Positions 21,667 through 34,316 are shown, counted from the first letter of the stretch. The stretch is DNA of 64,000 bases from Punica granatum (GCF_007655135.1 NC_045130.1:19783363-19847362); one strand, 5' to 3'. The notes: generated by a model from the letters alone, not told the origin. Made by a program: numbers and translations.

Positions 21667-24600
21667 AATTTTCCAGAATTGATGTGCGACAAAGAACAGT
21701 TTAGAAACGCACTGTTTTACGGGACAAATTATATGGCACACTTCCCAAGGAAAATTGTTCGAAATTCTGCACGCATGTGCATGGCACATTCACCAGAATG
21801 GCAGTCTTGTAATAAGGTCCGTGGTTGTACGTTGATTTTCCGAGCTAAATCTCCCAAGAATCTCTTAGGATAGGTATAAGTCTCCATCTTGGTGTCATGC
21901 AATAGGCCTTGATGATGTGATGATGTTTGTGTTCTTGCTATTTTTGCTTGCCTGCCCCCTATTAAACCCACATACGACTTAAATCTTAACTTGAATCGTT
22001 AAAATCGAGCTTGATTTATTGAAGAACATACCCACAAGAAACCGTATTAACTCATACACGACTTAAAACGAATTAATTGAACTAGAAACCAACTCAAATG
22101 CATGAAAGAGACCAAGGGATGCCGGGGGTCCCCTCCTCTTGCACTCGGCCGAAATCAAAACAAAGGCTAAGGAGCTAGTTTCATTGATTTGTGTGTTGTT
22201 TCGTGTAGTATCATGTGTGCAGACCCGAATTACATCTCGTCGGGGCCCGTTGCGTGCGCAAGCTCGCACGACGTGGAAATATCCACCTTCCCAAGAGACG
22301 CAAATGATGAGTGCGTGAGAATGAGTTATCGCTACCTATTTACTATTCGAAGGTCAATGCCGATGAGTTGCCCGGGTTTAGGGGTAAGAGATACACCTAG
22401 TTTGCTAAGTTATATGGTTTTGCAGAACTGGGAGTTTTGAGCTCAGGGGTGCTGTTACGTGCAGGCCTAAATTCCGCAAATCCTATCGGTACTCTAGTTT
22501 GTCTAAAGTTTGTTATTTTAAATTTGTTTACTGCGTTTAGGTTTCACTTGTCTTGCTCGGTTTGACACCGTAAATTCGTTGAAAAGCAATCGATTCGGAC
22601 TAAGAGCCCAAGAAAGAGATAAACCCTCGCGTTGAGGGTTAGGCCCGTCGTCCTGGCAACATGGTTCCCCGGGCCATGACGGCCGGCTCCTGGCTTGGAT
22701 CGAAACCGCAAAACGTAAACTTACTCATCTCGACTCGACCGGTTCGACACTCAAACCTCCCGCTCGTCAACTGGGATTATTACATGAATAAATATACAAT
22801 TAAATTCCTCGCACTGTATTTTCAATATAATACAAATACATTAATCAAATTCCAATCGGTTCGCGTTTAGCCAATTCCTCTCCTGCTCACCGTGAGTTTG
22901 GAAGACCGAAATTGAAATTAATGCGACGCAGGCTCAAGAGAGCTAAGGGTTACATTCGACCGAACTGGCAGGTCCCAAGATGACCGAGTGATCCTTGAGA
23001 TGGCCACGAGATTGGTTGTGCTCCGGAGTGATTATCTAGCCCCGTTTCACACACTCCGATCCGAGTCATCCTTCATTTGGATGCTACTCAGACGAAGGCG
23101 GGTGACTTAAGGTTGAACCCCATGCCGTGCTCGGGTCGTGCGCACTCAATGTGTGGGGGCGTTGGACTTTGTGATCGATGGTTGGGGCATTGAACTCCTT
23201 ATTGGTCATGTCCTATGAGTTCAGGCTCGACCCAAATAGAACAAAATAAATCAGACAAATGGTAAATTATTCATTAGGTTTACGTGATTATTAGGTTATG
23301 ATACTAGGTTGCTTAGCACATGACCCTCTATCCTAAACATGCAAGCAACATTTTGGCACATACAATTAAAAATCAACCCGCCTCGAAAGGAATGTTGCAT
23401 TCAGTCTCTGTTTAAAGACAACTCGAATGACACGGGATCTCTTCATCGAGTATGATGGTGTGTGAATTTGTTTTAAGTTTATCAGATAAGTGACGCTAAA
23501 ATGTTAACCGATTATGATCGGAGTTTAGCTTTTACTTGAAGCTTAAACCTAAGGTATGACCCGCCCGTTCCCGTGTGTTTGATTATGTCTGATGTTTGAT
23601 TAGTTCACTTTTGTGTTTTATGACAAATAAACCCGATCTAAGACACTGACTTAAGAGATGAGGAAAGTAAAACACAGCGGGCGTGCCAAGGTCTCTACTC
23701 ATGTCTTGTAAAGGACCAGATAACTTTTCACAGGTTTCCATCCTCGCATCTCTGATCAATGCTCCTAAGTGCCTGATCTACGCTAAAATGATCTAAACGC
23801 TTTAGTCGGGGAGAGAAGGCTTGTGCAAATGAAAATTGCACTCGCACGGGCTACTGGTCTCTCCCTGTGGCTCAGAGTGTTTTAGTCACTCTAACCATAG
23901 GGTTTTCAGTAAATCAGGAAACGATCGTCGTGCCCTTGTGACGGACAAAGTGTTTTGTGAAAAGAAATCGAGATTGTGTGATGTGTATCGTCAAGGTCAG
24001 TAGTCAACCGATCTCGTGAACCTACCAAGGTCACATGAACCATGAAGGAGCCAAGAGATCAGTTGATCCGCCCGAAAATGGTCTAAGAAGAACTTCCACG
24101 TTCTGACTCGAGCTGCCTCAGATCGAGCCTAGACTAGGTTCAAAACACACAATTCCTTCCTAAATATTCATACTACGCAGACCACGTGTCTTGGTATTTT
24201 ATTAATAAATTGTGGGACTGGAAAAGGGCACGATTATCGGTTCGTGATTTATCGAGTCGATTATGAGATATTTTATTAAAAAATTGTGGGTTTGGAAAAT
24301 TGCACTATTATCGGTTCGTGATTATTGAATCAATTACAAATTATCAGTCTGTTTGTGCGATTTATTTAAATGTCGTGTAAATTAATTAGCCGAGTGGATT
24401 GTCCTAATCACTACGCGTGAGAGATTGATTAAATTAAGTGAATTGCCAAATGCTTTTGGTCTTACAGGTTTCAAATCGTCAAATCGGTCATTGACGAACC
24501 GTCCAAATGGAGTTCTAATCCCCGATCGTCCTAGAATTAAATCCGATTTTAAATTGACTTTAAGTGATTAATTCAAATTCGTGTGAGGTCTTTATTAAAA

Positions 24601-25050
24601 TGGCATTTCAACAATCCAAACACCCGAACATGGTCACACACAATCACATAAAATTTAATTTACTGATTTTTAATCTCGAGTGATCAATTAAGCCGATTAA
24701 TGTTATTAATTGGTTTTATTCCTTAAAGCTAAATAAACATGGAATTTAATTCGAGTGGATTCATTTTCATTTCATGCAATCGATTTTAGGTCCAATCATT
24801 GAAATATCAAAGTTGTGTCCGGATTGGTTCTTTTCATCACAAATCCGGGTATAAAAACTTTGAGTTCAGTTAATATAGATTTGTGCGTTTTCTTTTGTTC
24901 CATTCAATCAACATTCTCTTCATATTACCATCATCAAAACAAGTATTGGACATATGAAAATGAGGCCCTATGCATGCTATTAAGTCAAGAAATTATAATA
25001 CTCCTGATCTTATGTCGGAAGGACCACGAGAAACTTCAAGCTATCCATAA
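21667..25050. other. Decayed long-LTR retroelement sequence, no gene
   Basis: No protein family is recognisable. The segment near 22440-22510 (GGGGTGCTGTTACGTGCAGG, CGGTACTCTAG) parallels 28626-28690 and 52824/58285, so the block belongs to the same non-coding retroelement family in the minus sense. A TATA-like GGGTATAAAAAC occurs near 24848 on the plus strand. Boundaries could not be set. Confidence 0.4.
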
Positions 25051-26500
25051 GTCAAGGTGGCTGCGAATTGTCCAAGCTCATCGAGGCAACCACCGGCGTG
25101 TGAAGGCAACAACCAGTTGCTCAACAGCTTAGGAAGGGAAATAGAGGCTAAAGGAGGGAGCAACAGTAGTAACACGACTCGGGAAAAGGAGCAGCAGCTT
25201 CAACAGCGGACGGATGAGGACAGTAGCAGCGGTAGGGGCTCTACAACGACAAGAGGAGTGCAACATCTCACACAATAGTGGCTGGGGAATGTCAAGAAGC
25301 TCGATGAGGGGGACTGTAGAGGCGTAACATACTCAAGAGGAGCATCGAAAATAGCATAGCAGTGGCAGCGGTGCAACGGCGAAGGTTATTTCAAGTGAAG
25401 CATGGGCAGCAGCGGGGAAGCACGAGCAGCTGAGGTAGAAGGGTAGTAGCTTAGCAACCTCATGGAACTCGGAGAAAGCAACAACGACAGCAAGGGGCTC
25501 AAGGAGAAGCTCAACAGCAGTACAAAGGCTCGAGGAGAAAGGACAGCAGCTTAGCTCGATGAAAGGGAGAAAAGAGCTCGGGAGCTAAGCAACAACAAAC
25601 AATCACCAAGAGCAAGGAATGGCAGCAGCATAACACGAGGAAGAGGGCATGAAGGACTGAGAGAGGAGGAAGAGGAGGTCGGGACCAACAGTTCAGGGGA
25701 GCCAAGCAGCAGCTCAGCAACGTAAGGAGTTCAGGGGCTAGGAGATGGAGATGGCAGGGTGGATGTAAGGCTCTTGAGAGTGTGAGGTAGCTAGAGAGGA
25801 GAAGGATCAAGGGAAGTAGTGATGATGGTGGTGGTTGTGATAAGATGAAGATAGAGAAGGAGAAAAATAGTGATGGTGCTGGTGTTGAGACTGTGATGGC
25901 CGAGAGAAAAGGGAAAGGAGGATGGTGATGTGTTTAGGTGATGAGGTAGTTGCAGATGGTAATGGTGTTGTCTAGGGAGCTGAGAAAAGAGAGAGTCTAA
26001 GAGAGAGGGAAGGCAGCTGAAGGAAGCAGTTATCCCTTCTGTCTATCTGTTCTCTGTTCTGACCCGAGAGAGAAAGAAAGAAGGGCAGCTGAGGGAAGCT
26101 GGTGTGTAAAGGGAGGGCTCGAGAGAGTGAGAGTACGAGAGGGAGATGGGGCTGGTCTGTCTCGATGATGATGGAGGCGTGAAGAAGGAGTTTTCGCCCG
26201 AGAGAGAGCCATGGTTGCGTGGGAAGAGAGGAAGGGCAGAGGAAGGTGATGAGCTATTGGTCTGTCTCTTGTTACTGCTGCTGTCCTCTTTGTGACCGAG
26301 AGACAGAGAGAAAAAGCTAGGAAGAAGAAGGGGCAACTGATGGTGATGGTGATCTGCAGAGTTGAAGGTGGCGTCAAGGAGGGGCTGCTGCCGGGAATCA
26401 AGGTGGGCGCTACTGGGTAGTTACAGAGGAAGAAGAAGAAGAAATGAAAGAATAAATAAATAAAGAAAGAAGAAGGAAGAAGAAGAAGAAGAAAGGATGG
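25050..26500. repeat. Purine-rich low-complexity tract with imperfect tandem units
   Basis: The plus strand is rich in GAG, CAGCAG and GAGAGAG words over about 1.4 kb, so the minus strand gives artefactual Leu/Ser/Pro-rich frames. Around 26030-26310 an imperfect unit of about 105-110 bp recurs (GGTCTGTCTC or CTGTCTATCTG followed by ACCGAGAGA). I interpret it as the leader or LTR of an old retroelement, not as coding. Confidence 0.45.
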
Positions 26501-26569
26501 GAGATACCTGCATGGGGGTGTCGACCAAGTTGATCAATGAAGAAGAAAAATATCTTTTTATTTGAAAGA

Positions 26570-27277
26570 ACCTTTTTTTGCCTTTTAAAAACTTGTTTTT
26601 TGATTTAAAAGTGTTAGATGCGGGAGATTGAACATGAAGAACATGATTAGTCTTCTCTTGATTAACAAGTACATCTCGATTTCTAGACTCATTTTCAGTT
26701 TGAATATCTCGAAGCAATTGATCCAAATTCGAAGATTCTCGCTTGTGTTGTAAAACCTTTTGATAATCCTGCCACGAAGGTGGAAGTTTGCTAATGATAG
26801 TTGAAATTTAAAAAGTTTCGGAAATTGGTTCTCCAACATAAGCACATTCAATAGCTATGTCATTTAATCCATTTACTTGATCAATAACGGATTTGGAATC
26901 AACCATTTTAAAATCAATATACTTATTTATCAAGAAAGATTTATTTCCAGCATCTTCATTTACGTACCTTTTTCGAATAACATTCCAAAGCTCATATGCC
27001 GTTGTGTGCACGTGGATTGCATTGAAAAGGGCATTGTTCATTGCATTGAGGATCATGAACCGACACACGTAGTCATCTTCAAGCCACTTCCTTTGATTTT
27101 CTGTAATAACTCCATTGCCTCTATCATCGTGTGGATATAGAGTCGACAACACATAGCTAACTTTCGCAATTGTTAATTGATAGCAAATCTTCATGCTCCA
27201 TCTCTTGTAGTTGAGGCCATTCACCTTCTAAGCTTCTCTGTATCTTGAATTTGAGCTCTCACGATTGCCGAATCCAT
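26570..27277 (-). pseudogene. Copia gag fragment (UBN2-type), truncated
   Basis: On the minus strand an ATG at 27277 starts MDSAIVRAQIQ, followed after a frame change by LNYKRWSMKICYQL, LEDDYVCRFMILNAM, AYELWNVIRKRYV and, in a second frame from about 26805, LPPSWQDYQKVLQHKR and LDQLLRDIQTE. This order is that of the gag N-terminal and UBN2 region of copia retrotransposons. No zinc knuckle, protease or pol follows; the sequence passes into the low-complexity tract. A relic with no flanking LTR identified. Confidence 0.7.
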
Positions 27278-27670
27278 AGGGAAGCTTATCTATCCTCAAC
27301 TTGTTGTGGAAATTTTCAAGATGCAGAGAGAATAGAAAGAATCAAAGGATAAAATTTAAAAGGAAGAATGAAGAACAGAATGAGGGCAAAGCGTTTTCAA
27401 GAAACTTTCTTTAGGATAAATAACTCACCGCAAAACTATAGCGCGACTTCAACGAAATTACCCAACCCCAGGATATAATGCCCACGTGAAGAAATTGTGG
27501 CTATAAACATGATACTCCCTCTCTAGAACCCAACCCAAGAAGAAATGAGAGTATATGAATAATATATGAACTCAAAGTATGTTCTTGATGTATAAATCTG
27601 CATTCTAAGTGTTATATATAGGACAAGCTCCCCCACTTAAAAGAGTAATTCAAAAGTAGTTGTTAACAAA
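27278..27670. other. Intergenic or leader sequence right of the gag fragment
   Basis: Nothing coding. By position it would be the 5' leader and LTR side of the gag relic, but no LTR ends or primer site could be recognised. Confidence 0.3.
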
Positions 27671-27673
27671 TTA

Positions 27674-28169
27674 TGGCTAGTTTGGTTTTAGAATAAAAAA
27701 TTTACTCTATTCCACTCAACTCTATTCTTTCATAAATTCAACATTACAATTATTACTGTTTTGTCTTTTTCTTTCTTTTAATAATAATATCTCACCCGTA
27801 TTTTTTAACCATTTTTTAATAATAAGTTTCATATTTACTTTTTTTTTTGTCGATAGTGTCCGGCGCCGTAGCAACCGATTAGTCCACCAGACGGTGTATT
27901 GTACAGCTTGGGGCCCGCCATTAAACCTTAGATGCCGACCCTCGAGAGAATCGAATCTTGAACCTGGCCTACTGCTTATTGTCAATTTACTAGCGGATCC
28001 AACCCCTCGTTGGTAATTTCATATTTACTTTACATCTATATACACAGACATATATTTTTTCACATATCCATATATTTTTCAACATTTGTAATAATTATTT
28101 TTCGTCTTTTCTTATTCCCCAAAATTGAGTTAGTTGAGTTAAAATCTCAATTCAAAAACTAACACACAA
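27674..28169. mobile_element. Tourist-like MITE with nested SINE
   Basis: The left end is TGGCTAGTTTGGTTTTAGAAT and the right end, inverted, TTGTGTGTTAGTTTTTGAAT. TTA flanks both sides (27671-27673, 28170-28172). The interior holds ACTCAACTCTATTC and CAACATTACAATTATTAC words, as in the MITE at 21356. It is interrupted at 27841-28016 by a SINE, so the MITE proper is about 306 bp, close to the 308-bp copy. Confidence 0.7.
27841..28016 (-). repeat. tRNA-derived SINE, family 2, nested in MITE
   Basis: A 176-bp minus-strand SINE. The 5' region reads GAGGGGTTGGATCCGCTAGT, a box B-like AAGATTCGATTCTC follows, and it ends in an A tail (T run starting about 27839). A perfect 14-bp target duplication, TTTCATATTTACTT, lies at 27827-27840 and 28017-28030. 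The sequence differs from family 1. Confidence 0.82.
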
Positions 28170-28172
28170 TTA

Positions 28173-31100
28173 ATTGTTAATAATTATTAACAATGGTAAA
28201 GAGGCTAACAGCCAAAAACAATTAATATATTATTAATAAATATATAACAAATAAAATTTATACAACAACCAAATCCAGACATCATAGCCACAATAGACTC
28301 TTTCCAGGTCAATGTGTTTTCCTTCAGCAACCATGGATTTCATATACGCCAGATGCCACTACAAACACTTTTCCTTCAAATTGAATTACTACTAGCTTGA
28401 GCTTGAGCTCATCAGGGATCTCATCCACCTAAAAAAAAAAACATGTTCGCATCGATTTCCTACAAACGTTGGATTCACACACAAATATGCCCACTTTCCA
28501 AGGGGCAAAAGTTATTTAGGTCGTTGGAGTCTTGGGCCAGTAAGTTGCCTAGGTGAAAGGGTAAAGACAAGACTAAACCACCTATGTTATTAGTAGTCTA
28601 GTCTACAAGCCATTGAAATAGGCTCAAGGGTTCTATTACGTTCAACCTTTAAATCTGAAAGCCCTTTCGATACTCTTTTTGCCGTCTTTTAATCATTCGT
28701 CGAGTTGTTTAGGTTTTCGCACATTTCTCCTGAAATCAGACTCCTAATACGAATCGATTCAATTAAATTTGCGCGACCATAAGGGGTGGACCTAATATTT
28801 GCAAACAAGTGGACCTTAGGTAGGCACGATATGTAATTATCCTAAATGGGCTTCTCCCTAGGTCCAAGACCTAAATGTCAATCAAATGGGCCTTGCATAG
28901 GCCTAGAAATAAAATAACCCAATGGTGGGGCCCTCCTTGGGCCAAACCATTATACTATTTATTTAATGTAAATTCTTGTAATTACTCCTATGAAAATGAA
29001 TTTTAGCTATGCCCAAAAAACCAGACAAAAGATGCACACTCACAAAGGAATCACATATAAGCTCAAAATCACCTTAATTCTGAACTAATTATTTTTCCTA
29101 GTAATTTCATTCACATTTTCCTAATAAATCATATTTAGCCCAAACTAATGAAAAATGGACCTTAGATAGGTCCAAAAAGCAAAATCAATCTAATTCTATA
29201 TGGATGGGCCTTATAAAGGCCCAATCCACCTGAACCACCACTAATGAAATATTTTATCTTGAATTTCGTGAATATTCAGGCCGAGCGAGTTAATCCTATC
29301 CTAATTAATTTAAACTAACCATCCCATATAATCGAACCAAATTAATCAAGTTGATCAAGATGAGTACTCTCGGATCTCCTCGAGAGCTTGTCCGGAACTC
29401 TTACAATTCAATTTTAATGTCACTAAGTTGGATTAAATTCATTGTCCACATGACTTTTCGAGTCCCAAGTCAACAATCGATGGACCAAATCTAAATTTCC
29501 ATATGAGATTCATCATCAAAATCATTTTATCAACCCTTGGCTACCCTTCAAATCACGCACGTGCTAATCCCGAGATCGTTCCCTGTGACCAAATCAAAAA
29601 ATCGATTTGAGTGTCGTGGGCCTACAATCTTGAGGCTAGCACACGCAGACCTCTCTCCTTGACCATGACCTAAGTGTTCGGGCCTGATTAGAATCAGTTC
29701 GGCAAATCAAGTCTACTGTACATGATTAGTCAAGTTCGTGCAAGTCAAATTTGCAATCAATTCAAATGAGTCACACAATTATCATGAAGCACCCAAATCA
29801 CATGCATGGGCTTTAAATTTTAATTTATGGGCAAAGTGAAATGGACTTAGAGCCCTTAGTCTATATTCATGTAAAATATATTATCTTAAGCCCAAGAAAT
29901 CCAATTAAGGCCCAATTCGTTTAGAGCCGAATTCATGTGAATTCAATCTTACACATTTTAATCCAAGTTTAAGCCCAAACCTTTAGTTAGTCCATATTCA
30001 TGTCATGGTCCATCAAGCACAACAATTAACTTTAAGCCCCAATCTAGACTTAATCACATGACTAATCACTATCGAACCCTATATCAAGCCCATGAATTGA
30101 TTTTAAGGTGACGTTATGTTCTTTAACCAATTTCATGCGATGAAAACCCTTTTAGACTAACCCGGCCCACGAATTATGCATCGATTCTTCAAGGCAACAC
30201 TCAAAGATACTCAAATCAAGCCGTTTAAACAACATTTCAGATCTGGTCTTGGTCATTTTCAACCCGATTTAAGTCTTTCTTTACGTGTTTAGCTGGTTGC
30301 ATGCAAGGTATGCGAGGTTATATATTTAACCGAGCAACAAAATACATACCACCTCATCGAATCAACACTCCAGGACACCCTATGTTCTTGATGTTGGGGG
30401 TGCGGTGCGGTGGTAACGGCCAAAGGAGGGAGGAGGGAGGATGGTTGCTCTTCTTCAAGTGTTCTTCCTATGTTCTTGATGAGTGTCTAGAGAGAATTTT
30501 GTGAGATCATTGCTCAATGTGGTCCCCGGAGGGTGTCTTCCTTCTATGGAGATATTTTCCACTAATAGATCCATGAGCCATGCACATGCGGTTCCAAATT
30601 TGTCTACTTTTGACCATCGGAAGGGGCTCGAATGAATTTTCTTGTAAAACTGTGCTCTTTAGAGCAGGACTGACATTCTCTGCGAATTCTGTACCAATTG
30701 GGCTAAAAATATCCCCTATTTCTTTGCGTGGTCTCAAAATTCGGTGCGTTGTGAGGTTATAGGGATTGGCTTTACTCGGAAATACGATCAGATGAATTTT
30801 TAACGAATTTTTCTATCGGATTGGCCGAATATGTCTACTGTTCACTATTCGACGCATAATTCATTCAAAATTCTCTTTCTCCTTCTTCAGATCGAATCTA
30901 GGAGGGGCTAGCCGTCAAATCAATCCTAACTCAAATATGCAAAAGAATTTCACCGTTCGTCCCCAAATCGATCACAGGAGGCGCGTTTGAATTTGTGAGT
31001 AGGGTTGTTCAGATTCCCAGTTTGATGCCCGAACTTCAACGAGTTTTATCTTTTAACTCCGATAAGCTTTCGAGTTAATTCTTGCACTAGACGTCACTGT

Positions 31101-31778
31101 CTTGTTGAACTTTATGGAAAAATATGGTATGGTGGCATTTGGATCCGCGGAGGATGTTGATTTTGGCAATATACGGGCCAAACAGGTGCTGTCCTCTGAT
31201 CATCATAACTCGGGTTCTAGGAGGAGTCATGAGTGCCGTAAAATTCTGTGATGAATCTCTTGACATATTTAGACCATGAAAATTGTCGGGTCGGTCAGGG
31301 ATTCCTACGGTACGGTCAATTTGTATGCATTTTCAATTTACCTTGATATTGACCTATTTTGACCAACCTTGACCAATTTTGACCAATCAAAATCAATCTT
31401 AATTTAATCAATTTGGACCGCTTCGACCGTGCTCTAAACCAAGTCTTTTCAGAAACAGTTACCACCGTAGGTCATAGCCTGCTTGATCGTGGCCTATTTC
31501 TCCTTGATTGACATTGACATTGACTTTGACCAGCATTGAGATAAATCAAATTTGGCCAATGGCTACCAATCTTGATCTTAGTGAATTTTAACCGATTTGA
31601 CCACGTCAAACCTCTCGGATTTCGCTCTCCCTTGCTGCCTATCACAATTAGCGATGGCCTGACCCTCCGGGTTTATCATGGTTGTCCTTCTAGTTGGCCA
31701 ATATCGGCTTTGACTTTGACCGAGCATCGACCTTGATCAAATCCAAATTTCGACACTGGGCAAAATCAGGTGCTTACA
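28173..31778 (-). repeat. Long non-coding LTR-retroelement block, minus orientation
   Basis: Read on the minus strand it starts at 31778 with TGTAAGCACCTGATTTTGCC, similar to the TGTAGATACCTAATTTCGG start at 17363. Stretches near 30510-31250 match, in reverse complement, the block at 20680-21260. Near 28626 GGGTTCTATTACG recurs from the related modules. No coding sequence is recognisable. It abuts, and presumably inserted into, the gypsy gag relic at 31779. TSD not found. Confidence 0.45.
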
Positions 31779-31889
31779 GATATAACCAATCCTTAACTTC
31801 TTCATCATTGAACCTTGGGAACTCTAGTTTCCCTATTCTCGTAGCAACATTAAGATAACCTAGAGACTTACTAGTTGAAGGGGGATTGG

Positions 31890-32559
31890 CAGGGACGGAG
31901 CCAGGAATTTTTCCTGGGGGTAGCATACAAAACTATATCAATGTAATATATAAAATGATCTATATTGCATTGATGTGATTTCCAAATACTTTTTTCCATG
32001 TCAACCTAATATCTAAAAACCCAATTCGGCCCTAACTAATTCAGTCAAGCCAGATTGCCCCACTAAGAGTTAAAGTTCTTCTAATATGTATTTTCTGCAT
32101 TCATAGAACTCGAACTCAAGACCTTGAGTAAGGAGAATAAGCACCTAACTGCTTGAATCAACCGACGTTGGTGATTTCTAAATACTTTTGAATAATAAGA
32201 ACAGTATATTTAAATTACCAATATGTTCTCTATCCTAATAATTTCAAGTTTGAAATGGTAATAAATTTTTGGATGAGAAATTATAATTTAATAATGGACA
32301 ATTTGTTATATGTCGACCTTGGAAATTCCAAAACTGAATATTGGAAGACAAATTCCTTCCACAATAGAGGTATGTTACGAATTTTTAACTTTTGGTTGGA
32401 CTTTTAGAAAAAAATCTGGGGGCAAAATCAAACAGATAGATATTTAGGGGGGGAAATTTCTTCTATAATGGGCTAAAATTCCAAAATTCCTCAATTTTAT
32501 ATCTCCACTAAGCAGAGATTTAGAATTGTCAGGGGGGCAACTGCCCCTGCCGATCCCTA
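31890..32559. mobile_element. hAT-type MITE (670 bp) in gypsy gag
   Basis: It starts CAGGGACGGAGCCAGG and, inverted from the right, TAGGGATCGGCAGGGG. A perfect 8-bp target duplication, GGGATTGG, flanks it at 31882-31889 and 32560-32567. Both features fit hAT. It interrupts the gag frame of the surrounding gypsy relic and is itself interrupted by a SINE. No transposase is present. Confidence 0.85.
31994..32171 (-). repeat. tRNA-derived SINE, family 1, copy 5 (best preserved)
   Basis: On the minus strand: box A-like TTGATTCAAGCAGTTAGG, box B-like CTTGAGTTCGAGTTC, the family core, and an A tail. It is flanked by TGATTTCCAAATACTTTT (31976-31993) and TGATTTCTAAATACTTTT (32172-32189), an 18-bp target duplication with one mismatch. 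The T run inside the TSD supplies the tail. Confidence 0.85.
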
Positions 32560-32770
32560 GGGATTGGGAAGGTTGCCATTATCCTGTTGCAAGACGATCA
32601 TGCTGAAGTGTGAGGCTGGTAATCATAACAGCCAGCTTATCCATGCGACTGTTGGTGCTCGCGTGTCCTGCCTTCAACTCGAGAAGAACTTTGTCTTGCT
32701 TCTCTAGGGCTACAGCCAATTTCCCCAGATCTTGTAGTCACGTGCTTGTTGCCATTGGTGCCAAGATTGA

Positions 32771-32782
32771 GCTCTGATACCA
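32771..32782 (-). other. Gypsy primer-binding site
   Basis: The minus strand reads TGGTATCAGAGC, complementary to the 3' end of initiator-Met tRNA, two bases inside the LTR end. It fixes the element's orientation. Confidence 0.85.
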
Positions 32783-33005
32783 ATTGGAATGAACTCAGAG
32801 GGAACAGGGAAGAAATAGAAGAATGGAGCAGAGAACAGAGAGTGAAGATAGTCAGAGAAGACGAGAAGGTGAAGAATGAGAGAGGAAGATTGAATTCTCT
32901 GATTGAAGCTGAGGATTACAGATGGTAATAGGTGATCATTACAGACGATGATGGGCATCGATTTCCTAATTATGACAACCCTAAGCATAGATTTAGAATT
33001 GTCAG

Positions 33006-34316
33006 CAAGAATATTAAACTATTAACAAAAAATTTAAATACATAAACCAAAATAGACTGACAAACCCCACCCACGATCGTGGTTGTCGGCGTGATCATAC
33101 ATTGCCGGCGACTAGACTCAAAAGTGGAGTGGCTGATGGGAGCTCCCCACCCTCGATTCGACAAATCCATTGAGATCTCTCCTGAATCGGAGATGGGGCG
33201 CTCCCGCCGGCCACCCCACCCTAATCGTGGTCCCCGACGGTGTCAAAGCACACCGGCAACCTCGACGAAGGGGTGGAGTGGCTGGAGGGAATGCCTTACC
33301 CCTTATTGGAGAGATCTCAATAAAGATCTCTCCCTCCTTTTTCTTTCAATATTTGAAATATTGTTGATATTCTTTGTTATGTAATTTTTTGATTTAATTT
33401 CTAAAGTGATTTATGTTTTTATCTGAATTATATTTTTATAAAATAATTGATTTTTTTGTTTATTTTATTTGATTTTTTTTCTTTATTTTATTTGAATTCT
33501 ATAAATATTTATTTATTTATTTTTATTTGTAAATATGATGGCACATAAAAGCCACATCCTTAAAACATTTCAGGTCAGTAACCACCTTCGCAAAAAATTA
33601 ACGTTGTCAACCTTAAAGTTGACGGAGTGCGCAATATTTTTACAAAATAGAAAAATGTACTTGATTGTTACAATTTTTTTTTGTACAAAAATCTAATATT
33701 CGTAAAAATTTAGAACCAGTTAGGTAATTTACCCGCAAATTAGATGACAATTCATATATCTCTGCTCTACTGGACGTAAGAACCTAATTTCTAAATGGAA
33801 CTCATGTTCTTCCTTTGTTTTTATATTGGATTGGTAGTTCTACCTAATTTATAATACACACATGTCCTTGATATGTTCTAACCAGTGCTATTATATGACA
33901 CCCTAAGCAATCTCTAATCTTTTCTTCTGTAAAGTTCGAATCTAAATTTAAATCCATACTCATGAGTTGTTTTTATAATGATAATGCATGCATGAAAAAT
34001 TAAACAATTACAATAAGGACGGAAGTGAAATGAGATTAAAAGTTTCCAGATTTAAAAATTATTTGTGAAACGTTGAAGGGCCAGTGGTTCCTTTCAGTAC
34101 CGCGGGCAGTTTGGTAGAATTCACCTTCCTCCGAGACTGGAAGCTCCTTTTCTTTCTTTCTTTCGTTCTTTTTTTGATAAAGAAGAAAAAACGGGGTATG
34201 ATTGTCTCTTACAACATCACCTAGCAATAAAGAGATTAGGCCGCTCTATATTGAATGGAGAAGATGAACTCCTATCAAAAGAGAGACGGCTCGTCTCACC
34301 AGCCAATCAGTATAGT
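33006..34316. other. Intergenic, partly GC-rich, no gene recognised
   Basis: Positions 33060-33340 are GC-rich, with two related segments (GAGTGGCTGATGGGAGCTCC and GAGTGGCTGGAGGGAATGCC) and ACCCTCGAT/ACCCTAATCGTGG words, suggesting an internal duplication. Downstream is A/T-rich. No protein family is visible; frames at 33079-33384 and 33170-33367 overlap in two phases and look non-coding. Confidence 0.35.

Larger units (their letters stand above)
31779..32977 (-). mobile_element. Ty3/gypsy retrotransposon 5' end, broken
   Basis: From right to left on the minus strand: a 193-bp LTR (32977-32785, TGTCATAATTAGG...CATTCCA), a primer site TGGTATCAGAGC (32782-32771) complementary to initiator-Met tRNA, a gag start at about 32757 (MATST, LEKQDKVLLELKAGH, NSRMDKLAVMITSL), a hAT MITE insertion, then gag continuing as KLEFPRFNDEEVKDWLY at about 31835-31785. 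The remainder is lost at the 31778 junction. LEFPRFNGEEVxxW-type sequence is typical of Ty3/gypsy gag. Stops are present; this is a relic. Confidence 0.75.

Noticed and set aside
25511..26401. Overlapping minus-strand frames rich in Leu, Ser and Pro (up to 123 codons)
   Set aside because: They are translations of a purine-rich low-complexity tract in more than one frame, with no domain and no splice or promoter context.
17363..31778. One 14-kb LTR retrotransposon from TGTAGATACC to the GGTGCTTACA end
   Set aside because: The two ends are similar only in inverted sense (both are LTR starts), the flanks ATTGC and GATAT differ, and no coding interior exists; two opposed elements fit better.
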